From JBCBZH01 sp039815415 (lineage in GTDB: Bacteria > Bacteroidota > Rhodothermia > Rhodothermales > Rubricoccaceae), in NCBI GenBank assembly GCA_039815415.1, contig JBCBZH010000069.1:1-16733 (forward strand): a stretch of 16,733 nucleotides of DNA, given 5' to 3'. The translations under genes were made by a program, and so were the position numbers. Numbering within the stretch: the first letter of the stretch is position 1; each line of letters begins with the position of its first letter. Positions 1 through 6,035 of the stretch are shown here, piece after piece. The notes under the pieces were generated by a model. It did no database searches, was not told the origin of the DNA, and was given only the letters and a program-made list of their open reading frames with translations.

Positions 1-196
1 CAGCGGTGATCCTGTCGTGTTCCTCCACATAGACGAGTCGAGTGACCTCGTAGCGGCGGACAAACCCTGTGGCATCCGGTCCTTTGTGCGTTTGCATCCG
101 TGCAGCCAGGTTGCTGGTGACGCCGACGTAGAGCGTTCCGTGGCGTCGGTTGGCGAGGATGTAGACGACGCCGCGCTTTGAAGGGGAGAGAGGCAT
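1..196 (-). CDS. GIY-YIG nuclease family protein (3' end outside window)
   Basis: Reading leftward from the ATG at 196, the frame encodes about 65 residues with no stop before the window edge. Residues 9-14 (GVVYIL) and 21-33 (TLYVGVTSNLAAR) match the GIY and YIG strands and the following conserved Arg of the small, stand-alone GIY-YIG (UPF0213/YhbQ-like) proteins, which are usually about 80-100 aa. Family members resemble the nuclease domain of UvrC and homing endonucleases; cellular roles of the stand-alone forms are poorly defined. The start is the only ATG just before the conserved block. The gene is separated from the upstream minus-strand gene by about 78 bases containing a small palindromic repeat. 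The family call is secure; nuclease activity is inferred. Confidence 0.85.
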   Translation of the reverse strand, partial: MPLSPSKRGVVYILANRRHGTLYVGVTSNLAARMQTHKGPDATGFVRRYEVTRLVYVEEHDRITA

Positions 197-225
197 TGGG
201 CTGGCGGCGTCGAGGGGACAAGTGG

Positions 226-245
226 ATTCCTGCCTTCGCAGGAAT
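226..245. repeat. Small perfect palindrome, dispersed REP-like repeat
   Basis: ATTCCTGC, a CTTC loop, then GCAGGAAT form an 8-bp perfect stem followed by GACGG. Units of the form 'ATTCCTGCnnnnGCAGGAATGAC' are common intergenic repeats in many bacterial genomes. It lies between two minus-strand genes. There is no T-tract on either side, so it is not called a terminator. The hairpin is seen directly; the repeat-family assignment rests on general familiarity. Confidence 0.6.
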
Positions 246-274
246 GACGGCAAGAGGGTAGCGTTGTGCTGTGC

Positions 275-1690
275 CTACCGCACCACGGTGAACCGCACGG
301 CCTCGCGCTGGGGGGCGCCCACGACTCGAGCGTGGTAGACGCCCGGCGCCCAGCCGCTCACATCCAGCCGCCAGCTGGCTGACGCCGCCCCGCGGTTCGC
401 CCCTGCCGCCAGCTCGGTCCGGGCCACCTCCCGCCCCAGCGCATCGGAGACAACGACCTCCACGGGCTGTCGAACGGTGCCTGAGAGCGCCAGCTCGACG
501 CGCTGGCGAGCGGGGTTGGGGCTGACGGTCAGGCGGACTGCGCTCTCCTCGGGGCGGTCGCTGGAGGCGACGGCGAAGCCATCTCGCGCCCGCCACTTCG
601 AGCGGTACGAGTAGGCATCCCCCGGCCCGAGGTAGCTCGTCCCCACGTAGAGGCGGCCATCTGGGCCTAGAGCGGCTGTCTTCACGATGGTATTGGTTTC
701 TGACGAGACACCCGGTACCCGCCCGATCTCCACCCACGTCTCGCCGCCATCATGGGAGAGCAGCACCCAGCCCTGGCATGTCACCGCGGCCACATCACCG
801 GGTGATCCCGTTTCTCCCGCCAAGGGGACGATGTCCACACCATTGCCGCATCCCGCATCGCCAGGTTGGAGCGTGCGTGTCCACGTCTCGCCTTCATCAT
901 CGGAGAACCACTGGAACCAGCCACCGTCGCTGCCGCCCTGCGTGCCCGAGAGCACCACGCGGCCTTCCTGCGAGTCGCCTGGTTGGCCAGTGACGAAACC
1001 AGGCAGAACCGCGATGCGCCGAACGTCGAAGCGAATCCGCTCGGTGTCGTAGAGTGCCGGGATGTGGTGCCAGGTGTGGCCGCCATCGTCGGAGAGAACG
1101 GCTCCGTAGAAGCCTGCAGCGAGGATGCGCCCGGATCGAAGCGCCTTGATGGAAGAGTCGTAGAGCGGTGGCGTGGTGTCAGCGGATGCCCAGGTATCGC
1201 CTACGTCGGTAGACAAGAGAAAGCCGGGGCCGTCGCCTGCAACGATGCGCCTGCTGTATCCAACGCCGGGATAGGTGAAGTCGAATCCCGGTCCGTCGAC
1301 CCCGGTGGACCCGCCCAGATTCGTGGCTGGCTCTATCCGAACGAACGTCTGTCCGCCGTCCGTCGAGCCGTACAGAGAGGCGCCCGCGAAAATGGTATCT
1401 GGGGTTGATAGATCTTGGTCATAGAATTGAATCGAGCCGAACCGTGGTCTGGTTCGGCCAACCTCCGTCCAGGGTCCTGACACATCCTGTATCGTTCTAA
1501 GACCAACACCAAGTGCCCACACCAAGGGCTGCTCGGGGTTGCCGGTGAACGCAAAGCTCTCGATCATTAACCGGTCTCCCAATGGCTCCCACGCTGAGGA
1601 ATCCGCCAATGGTGCGGACTGTGCCCAGACCACGGCACTACCGGCGGTCAGCCAGGGGGCGAGGGCAATACAGGTCAATCCGTGACGCAT
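275..1690 (-). CDS. Secreted Asp-box (BNR/sortilin-like) beta-propeller with type IX sorting domain
   Basis: A 471-aa product. Residues 1-24 form a Sec signal peptide (basic start, hydrophobic core, cleavage near WAQ-SA). Five Asp-box motifs of the S-x-D-x-G-x-T-W/F type lie near residues 109-116, 160-167, 200-207, 263-270 and 312-319, indicating a beta-propeller like those of sialidase or VPS10/sortilin-like proteins. Catalytic sialidase residues were not recognised. Residues 386-471 (VSPNPA near 389, SDALGREV near 415, W-x-PGVYHARV near 447) match the T9SS type A (Por) sorting domain, so the protein is probably exported and anchored at or released from the surface. The frame stays open upstream to 2899, but that would cross asnB. 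The ATG at 1690 sits directly before the signal peptide and is therefore chosen. The ligand or substrate is unknown. Confidence 0.85.
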   Translation of the reverse strand: MRHGLTCIALAPWLTAGSAVVWAQSAPLADSSAWEPLGDRLMIESFAFTGNPEQPLVWALGVGLRTIQDVSGPWTEVGRTRPRFGSIQFYDQDLSTPDTIFAGASLYGSTDGGQTFVRIEPATNLGGSTGVDGPGFDFTYPGVGYSRRIVAGDGPGFLLSTDVGDTWASADTTPPLYDSSIKALRSGRILAAGFYGAVLSDDGGHTWHHIPALYDTERIRFDVRRIAVLPGFVTGQPGDSQEGRVVLSGTQGGSDGGWFQWFSDDEGETWTRTLQPGDAGCGNGVDIVPLAGETGSPGDVAAVTCQGWVLLSHDGGETWVEIGRVPGVSSETNTIVKTAALGPDGRLYVGTSYLGPGDAYSYRSKWRARDGFAVASSDRPEESAVRLTVSPNPARQRVELALSGTVRQPVEVVVSDALGREVARTELAAGANRGAASASWRLDVSGWAPGVYHARVVGAPQREAVRFTVVR

Positions 1691-1860
1691 CCGAGGTTGG
1701 AAACCGGAGACCGAAACGTACCGCCCACCATCACGGCCTCGAGCTGGCGCACGCGGTTTAGCCCTCCGCTCGCCCGCCGATACTCTCTCTGAAGCATCGC
1801 ACGCTCGAGGCCAGATCTGCCGCCTGCGCCGCAGGAGCAGACGCCGTCCTCCGCTTCGCC

Positions 1861-1892
1861 CTTGCTTCACGGAGGCCGAGTGCGTACCCTTG
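1861..1892 (+). promoter_or_regulatory. Candidate promoter for the asnB leader
   Basis: CTTG at 1861-1864 and TACCCTTG at 1885-1892 are 20 bases apart. This is close to the Bacteroidota sigma-factor pattern TTTG-N19-TAnnTTTG. The same bases also read as a weak TTGCTT-N17-TACCCT. Transcription would begin near 1898-1900, leaving a short 5' UTR before the leader ATG at 1913. The fit has mismatches, so this is a position guess supported mostly by its placement. Confidence 0.35.
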
Positions 1893-1912
1893 CGGCCCAC
1901 CCGGCATCTGCC

Positions 1913-1993
1913 ATGACCCTGAATCGCCCTAACGCCAATCTGAATCCGAATGCCTCCCGGAGGTGTCGCGGATGGCGTGTGGGAACAGACTAG
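1913..1993 (+). CDS. Asn-rich leader peptide of the asnB attenuator
   Basis: A 26-aa ORF from ATG 1913 to TAG 1991-1993. It begins MTLNRPNANLNPN, so Asn occupies positions 4, 7, 9, 11 and 13, with no Asn afterwards. Four of the five Asn codons are AAT and one is AAC, whereas asnB downstream has 10 AAC and 1 AAT; the leader thus favours the locally rare codon. The start context CTGCCATG is identical to that of asnB. The ORF ends 22 bases before a strong intrinsic terminator and about 100 bases before the asparagine synthetase gene. By analogy with the his, leu, thr and phe leaders, ribosome stalling at Asn codons would report low charged tRNA-Asn. An in-frame GTG at 1880 could lengthen the peptide but lies inside the putative promoter. 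The ORF is read directly; translation and regulatory role are inferred. Confidence 0.72.
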   Translation: MTLNRPNANLNPNASRRCRGWRVGTD

Positions 1994-2026
1994 CAGATCC
2001 CGCCCGACTGTCCTAGCGGCTCCTCC
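1959..2026 (+). promoter_or_regulatory. Predicted antiterminator of the asnB attenuator
   Basis: GGAGGTGTCGC at 1959-1969 can pair with GCGGCTCCTCC at 2016-2026. Ten of 11 positions pair (one U-U mismatch, one G-U wobble). The second segment overlaps nearly all of the terminator's 5' arm, so the two hairpins exclude each other. A ribosome stalled at the Asn codons between 1922 and 1945 would leave 1959-1969 free and favour this fold. One that runs on to the stop at 1991 would cover it and let the terminator form. The complementarity is seen in the sequence; the switch is inferred. Confidence 0.6.
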
Positions 2027-2048
2027 ACCCGAGGGGCCGCTTTTTTTT
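2015..2048 (+). terminator. Rho-independent terminator (attenuator) upstream of asnB
   Basis: The 5' arm at 2015-2025 and the 3' arm at 2031-2041 form an 11-bp stem (one U-G wobble) around the five-base loop CACCC. A run of eight T residues at 2041-2048 follows. It is a textbook intrinsic terminator on the plus strand, yet no full-size plus-strand gene precedes it; only the Asn-rich leader ORF does. asnB begins 44 bases downstream. This position is what identifies it as an attenuator rather than an ordinary gene end. Confidence 0.85.
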
Positions 2049-2092
2049 GTGTCTCTCCGCCCGTCCGTCTCTCTCACGCGTCCCCCACTGCC

Positions 2093-3757
2093 ATGTGCTC
2101 CATCCTCGGCCTCCTCGACATCCAGGGCGATCCCGCCGATGCCCGCGCCACCGCCGTCCGCCTCTCCGGCATCCAGCGCCACCGCGGCCCCGACTGGTCC
2201 GGCGTCTTTGCCTCGGACCGCGCCGTGCTCGCCCATGAGCGCCTCGCCATTGTGGACGTGATCAACGGCGCCCAGCCGCTCCTGAACGCGTCCGGCACCC
2301 ACGCGCTGGCGGTCAACGGCGAGATCTACAACCACCGCGAGCTGCGCGCCGGGCTGGCCGAGCCCTACGCGTTCAAGACCAATTCCGACTGCGAGGTGCT
2401 GCTCCCGCTCTACCGCGAGCACGGCGCCGACTTCCTCAACCAGCTCGTTGGCATCTACGCCTTCGTGCTGGTGGACACCGAACGCGACCGCTTCCTCATC
2501 GCCCGCGACCCGATGGGCGTGATGCCGCTGTACACAGGGCGCGACGCGCAGGGTACGCTCTACGTCGCCTCCGAGATGAAGGCCCTCGTGCCGGTGTGCA
2601 AGCAAATCGAGGTCTTCCCTCCGGGGCACGTCTGGGACAGCGAGGTCGGCGAGCCGCGCCGCTTCACCACCTACGACTGGACGACCTACGAGGCCGTCAA
2701 GGACAACGACGCCAGCCCGCAGGCCGTCCGCGATGCCCTTGAAGCGGCCGTCCACCGCCAGCTCATGACCGACGTGCCCTACGGCGTGCTCCTCTCCGGC
2801 GGCCTGGACTCGTCCATCACCGCCGCGGTCGCCAAGCAGTACGCGTCCAAGCGCGTCGAGGAGGGCGGCGAGACCGATGCCTGGTGGCCGACGCTCCACT
2901 CATTCGCCATCGGCCTGGAGGGCAGCCCAGACCTCGCGGCGGCGCAGAAGGTGGCAGATCACATCGGGACGCAGCACCACAGCTTCCACTTCACCGTCCA
3001 GGAGGGCATCGACGCGCTGGCGGACGTCATCTACCACCTCGAGACGTACGACGTGACCACCATCCGGGCGTCCACGCCGATGTACCTGATGGCCCGCCGC
3101 ATCCGCGCGATGGGCATCAAGATGGTCCTCTCGGGCGAGGGCTCCGACGAGATCTTCGGTGGCTACCTCTACTTCCACAAGGCACCCAACGCCCAGGAGT
3201 TCCACGAGGAGACCGTTCGCAAGCTCGACCGCCTGCACTCGTTCGACTGCCTCCGCGCCAACAAGTCGATGGCGGCCTGGGGCATCGAGGCCCGCGTGCC
3301 GTTCCTCGACCAGCGCTTCCTCGACACCGCCATGCGCCTGAACCCTGCGGCCAAGATGTCCACCGACGGCAAGATGGAGAAGTACATCCTCCGCGAGGCC
3401 TTCGAAGACATGCTTCCCGAGGAAGTGGCGTGGCGCCAAAAGGAGCAGTTCTCCGACGGCGTCGGCTACTCGTGGATCGACAGCCTGAAGGCCTACGCCG
3501 AGGAGCAGGTCTCGGACGAGCAGATGGCCCAGGCCGAGTACCGCTTCCCGATCCACACGCCGGACACCAAGGAGGGCTACCTCTACCGGACCATCTTCGA
3601 GGAGCACTACCCGCACGACGCCTGCGCACTCACCGTCCCGAGCGGCAAGTCGGTGGCGTGCTCCACGCCGGAGGCGCTCGCCTGGGATGCGTCGTTCGCC
3701 AACGCCGCGGACCCGTCCGGCCGGGCCGTTGCAGGCGTCCACGTCGAGGCCTACTAG
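2093..3757 (+). CDS. asnB: Asparagine synthetase B (glutamine-hydrolysing)
   Basis: A 554-aa protein, the same length as E. coli AsnB and very similar throughout. It makes asparagine from aspartate, ATP and glutamine in the cytosol. The N-terminal Ntn glutaminase domain has nucleophile Cys2 (start MCSI), RHRGPDWSG near residue 29 and NGEIYN at 75-80. The C-terminal synthetase domain has the ATP-pyrophosphatase loop SGGLDS at 235-240 and SGEGSDE at 347-353. The start is fixed by the need for Cys at position 2. There is no Shine-Dalgarno sequence; the CTGCCATG context matches the leader ORF. A terminator and Asn-rich leader lie just upstream, suggesting control by transcription attenuation. Downstream, an 8-bp inverted repeat at 3766-3795 may mark the 3' end of the message. 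Confidence 0.97.
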   Translation: MCSILGLLDIQGDPADARATAVRLSGIQRHRGPDWSGVFASDRAVLAHERLAIVDVINGAQPLLNASGTHALAVNGEIYNHRELRAGLAEPYAFKTNSDCEVLLPLYREHGADFLNQLVGIYAFVLVDTERDRFLIARDPMGVMPLYTGRDAQGTLYVASEMKALVPVCKQIEVFPPGHVWDSEVGEPRRFTTYDWTTYEAVKDNDASPQAVRDALEAAVHRQLMTDVPYGVLLSGGLDSSITAAVAKQYASKRVEEGGETDAWWPTLHSFAIGLEGSPDLAAAQKVADHIGTQHHSFHFTVQEGIDALADVIYHLETYDVTTIRASTPMYLMARRIRAMGIKMVLSGEGSDEIFGGYLYFHKAPNAQEFHEETVRKLDRLHSFDCLRANKSMAAWGIEARVPFLDQRFLDTAMRLNPAAKMSTDGKMEKYILREAFEDMLPEEVAWRQKEQFSDGVGYSWIDSLKAYAEEQVSDEQMAQAEYRFPIHTPDTKEGYLYRTIFEEHYPHDACALTVPSGKSVACSTPEALAWDASFANAADPSGRAVAGVHVEAY

Positions 3758-3765
3758 AGTCCCCC

Positions 3766-3795
3766 TCGAGCTGGCGGTCTCGGTCGTCAGCTCGA
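3766..3795 (+). repeat. Inverted repeat after asnB
   Basis: TCGAGCTG (3766-3773) and CAGCTCGA (3788-3795) are perfect complements around a 14-base loop, starting nine bases after the asnB stop. No T-tract follows. It could stabilise the mRNA 3' end or act as a weak terminator. The stem is visible; its function is a guess. Confidence 0.4.
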
Positions 3796-3881
3796 CGGGC
3801 CGTGGCGTGTGAAGTCAGGAACGTGAGGAACCGTGTGGAGTGGCCTCCCATAAACCACACATCACTTCATCCTCCAATTCC

Positions 3882-4106
3882 ATGGCAGACACGCAAACCC
3901 AGACCTGGCCCGAGTTGGCCATCGGCCTCTACGACAAGCTCACCGGCCGCGGCGCCGAGATCGCCTACGAGTTCGACGACTTCGAGCTGATGGTTCCGAG
4001 CGGCACGGGCGCCAACGCCACGCACGCCAAGTGGCAGATGAGCGGCACCGTCCGCATCCGCACCCGAGACGACGAGAACGGCGGCGCAGCCAAGAAAACC
4101 TCGTAG
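3882..4106 (+). CDS. Small conserved-looking protein of unknown function
   Basis: A 74-aa product (MADTQTQTWPELAIGLYD...) that I do not recognise. The frame is open from 3840, but the ATG at 3882 follows a leader-like, relatively AT-rich stretch and gives a natural N-terminus. The first 25 residues look helical (WPELAIGLYDKLTGRG). Residues 26-60 look like beta strands (AEIAYEFDDFELMVP, AKWQMSGTVRIRTRD), and the tail is charged. There is no signal peptide or membrane segment, so it is probably cytosolic. The next gene's likely GTG start is only two bases past this stop, suggesting translational coupling. Its function is unknown. Confidence 0.6.
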   Translation: MADTQTQTWPELAIGLYDKLTGRGAEIAYEFDDFELMVPSGTGANATHAKWQMSGTVRIRTRDDENGGAAKKTS

Positions 4107-4108
4107 CA

Positions 4109-4516
4109 GTGCCCCGCCTGCCTTCCGGGCGTCGGCTCGCCATCGACGACGACCTCAACCTCCGTGTAGACGGCCACCCCGTCGCCATTCGAGGCGACGG
4201 CGACCGGCTGCGCATCGAGGTCGATGAGCCGCAGACCGCGTGGCGTCTCTTTCAGAGCCAGCGCCCGGGGCGCCATCTCGTGCGGGCCATTACCGACACG
4301 CTCGACGCCTTCGGCGTGGACGTGGACGTGATCGTCGGCGGGCGCCAGGTTGCGACGGTTGGGCCGTCCGCCGACTCCGGCCGCCTGTTCGAAGCGCTCG
4401 GCCTCCCAGCCGTCGAGGTGGCCAATCCGCTCGACGCACTGAACGACACGCAGCAAACCTGGCTCACCATCGGGCTGGCGTTCGCGGCAGGGTTCCTCAT
4501 TGGGTCGCGGCGCTGA
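4109..4516 (+). CDS. Small protein of unknown function with C-terminal membrane anchor
   Basis: About 135 aa from a GTG at 4109, just after the preceding gene's TAG. An ATG at 4031 in the same frame exists, but the Arg-rich residues it adds are an out-of-frame reading of the upstream gene. The N-terminal half alternates short polar strands (LAIDDDLNLRVDGHPVAIRG, LRIEVDEP). A middle segment looks helical (LVRAITDTLDAFG). The C-terminus, TWLTIGLAFAAGFLIGSRR, is one hydrophobic helix followed by two Arg, suggesting a tail anchor with the bulk in the cytosol. It overlaps the next gene by 17 bases if that gene starts at 4500. No family is recognised. Together with the 74-aa neighbour it looks like a two-gene unit. 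Confidence 0.6.
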   Translation: MPRLPSGRRLAIDDDLNLRVDGHPVAIRGDGDRLRIEVDEPQTAWRLFQSQRPGRHLVRAITDTLDAFGVDVDVIVGGRQVATVGPSADSGRLFEALGLPAVEVANPLDALNDTQQTWLTIGLAFAAGFLIGSRR

Positions 4517-6011
4517 GGCCGTGACGGACCCGCCCTCTGGTTCCCGCCCGACCGTCGCCATCGCTGGCGCCACCGGCTTTGTGGGGACGGCCCTGCGGTT
4601 TGCTCTCGCGGACAAGGCCCGGCTCGTCGGGCTGACGCGATCGCCCAACCGCGCTGCCCAGCGAGATTCGGACGACCCCGTCGAGTGGAGGCACTGCGAC
4701 CTCTACTCGCTGATTGACCTCGAGCGCTCCCTGCGCGACGTAGACGTGGCGGTTTATCTCGTCCACTCGATGCTGCCGTCGTCGCGCCTGACGCAGGCGT
4801 CGTTCGCCGACCTGGACCTGCTGCTGGCGGACAACTTCGCGCGTGCGGCGCGAACCTGTGGTCTCCGCCAGATCGTGTACCTCAGTGGGCTTCTGCCGGA
4901 GGACACCGAGGATCTCTCGCGGCATCTCCGCAGCCGCTACGAAGTGGAGCAAGCCCTCGCCGCGCACGGTGTCCCTGTGACGACGCTGCGCACCGGGCTG
5001 GTGGTTGGGCCTGGCGGCTCCTCGCTCCGCATTCTCGTCAACCTGGTTCGTCGCCTCCCGGCGATGGTCCTCCCGGCCTGGACGGACTCGGATACGCAGC
5101 CGATCGCGCTCCGGGACGTGGTCCGAGCCATCGAGCATGTCCTGGGGAAGCCGGACGCCTACGAGGGGGTGTTCGATGTGGCCGGTCCGGACGTGATGAA
5201 CTACCGCGAGATGATGGAGCAGACGGCAGACGTGATGAATCTCGAACGGCCCATGTTCGGCATTCCCCTCATCACGCCTCGACTCTCTACCCTGTGGGTG
5301 AGTCTCGTGACGGGAAGCCCTCGAGCCCTTGCAGGGCCTCTTGTTGCTAGCCTGCGACACGACATGGTAGCGCAGGACAATCGGCTCCTCCGCGAGCTTC
5401 TCCCGGATGCCCTCTCGTTTGAAGACGCTCTCCGTACGTCGGTGACCCCCGACGGCACGCTGCAGCCGGACCCGCGCCAGTCGATCCGGAAGAAAGATGA
5501 CGCCACCATCCGTGAGGCACAACTCGTTCGGTCCGTCCAGCGGTTCGACCTCCCCACTGGCCGTACCGCCGAGTGGGCAGGCCGCGAGTACATGCGCTGG
5601 CTGGACGGGTTCGCCGGGTCAATCATCAAGGTGCGGGTCGATGAAACTGAGGACGAGTACCACGCTTCGTTTCACGTCCGCCCGCTCCCTCGCCCCGTCC
5701 TCGAGCTGACGTACTCGCCAGCCCGAAGCACGTCTGACCGCGCACTGTTCTACGTGACCGGCGGCATCCTCGCCGACCGGGACACCGGCCGCCGCGCACG
5801 CCTCGAGTTCCGCTCTGTTCTAGACGGCGACTGCCTGATTGCGGCCATCCACGATTTCGCGCCGCGCTTGCCGTGGGGGCTCTACCGGTTCACGCAGGCC
5901 CTCGCTCACTTGTTCGTCATGCACCGATTTGGTCGTCACCTCGAACACGTGGGTGGGACGACATCGAAGGTCGCATCAGTGACAGAGCCGGCGCTGCCGT
6001 CCAGGGCCTAG
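4500..6011 (+). CDS. NAD(P)-binding atypical SDR with DUF2867-like C-terminal domain
   Basis: A 503-aa protein. Residues 19-32 (VAIAGATGFVGTAL) carry the GxxGxxG dinucleotide-binding motif at 23-29 of atypical/extended short-chain dehydrogenases of the NmrA/NAD(P)H-binding type. VYLSGLLPED near residue 122 and LRTGLVVGPGGSSL near 162 belong to the same fold. The classical YxxxK dyad is not obvious, as is typical of this subgroup. The region from about residue 350 (REYMRWLDGFAG onward, including HASFHVRPLPRPVLEL and LPWGLYRFTQALAHLFVMHRFGRHL) resembles the DUF2867 domain often fused to such SDRs. The substrate is unknown. The start may be ATG 4500, overlapping the upstream gene, or GTG 4521 just after its stop. 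The gene converges on the minus-strand FAD oxidoreductase with 24 bases between. Confidence 0.8.
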   Translation: MGRGAEAVTDPPSGSRPTVAIAGATGFVGTALRFALADKARLVGLTRSPNRAAQRDSDDPVEWRHCDLYSLIDLERSLRDVDVAVYLVHSMLPSSRLTQASFADLDLLLADNFARAARTCGLRQIVYLSGLLPEDTEDLSRHLRSRYEVEQALAAHGVPVTTLRTGLVVGPGGSSLRILVNLVRRLPAMVLPAWTDSDTQPIALRDVVRAIEHVLGKPDAYEGVFDVAGPDVMNYREMMEQTADVMNLERPMFGIPLITPRLSTLWVSLVTGSPRALAGPLVASLRHDMVAQDNRLLRELLPDALSFEDALRTSVTPDGTLQPDPRQSIRKKDDATIREAQLVRSVQRFDLPTGRTAEWAGREYMRWLDGFAGSIIKVRVDETEDEYHASFHVRPLPRPVLELTYSPARSTSDRALFYVTGGILADRDTGRRARLEFRSVLDGDCLIAAIHDFAPRLPWGLYRFTQALAHLFVMHRFGRHLEHVGGTTSKVASVTEPALPSRA

Positions 6012-6035
6012 CGAGATCCTGCCCGGGCGGTTGCC

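Larger units (their letters stand above)
1691..2092. other. Divergent intergenic region carrying the asnB leader
   Basis: This 402-base stretch separates the minus-strand secreted propeller from plus-strand asnB. Its left half should hold the propeller gene's promoter, which I could not identify. A hairpin at 1816-1841 (TCTGC/GCAGA outside, CCTGC/GCAGG inside, GCC loop) has no T-tract. The right half holds a candidate promoter (1861-1892), a leader ORF (1913-1993), an antiterminator segment (1959-1969) and a rho-independent terminator (2015-2048), each listed separately. Confidence 0.7.

Noticed and set aside
1972..2016. 14-codon ORF (MACGNRLADPARLS) preceded by GGAGGTG resembling a Shine-Dalgarno sequence
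   Set aside because: Other starts in the window do not rely on such a site, the ORF has one Asn codon only, and the GGAGGTG bases are better explained as the antiterminator strand. It remains a minor alternative.
1691..2899. N-terminal extension of the minus-strand propeller frame up to 2899
   Set aside because: It overlaps asnB and the attenuator antisense, is Arg/Gly/His-rich with no domain, and a perfect signal peptide begins at the ATG at 1690.
2884..3990. Long plus-strand frame inside asnB, and a minus-strand frame at 2900-3742
   Set aside because: Both are shadows of asnB in GC-rich DNA. Their translations are Arg/Pro/Gly- or Val/Glu-rich without motifs.
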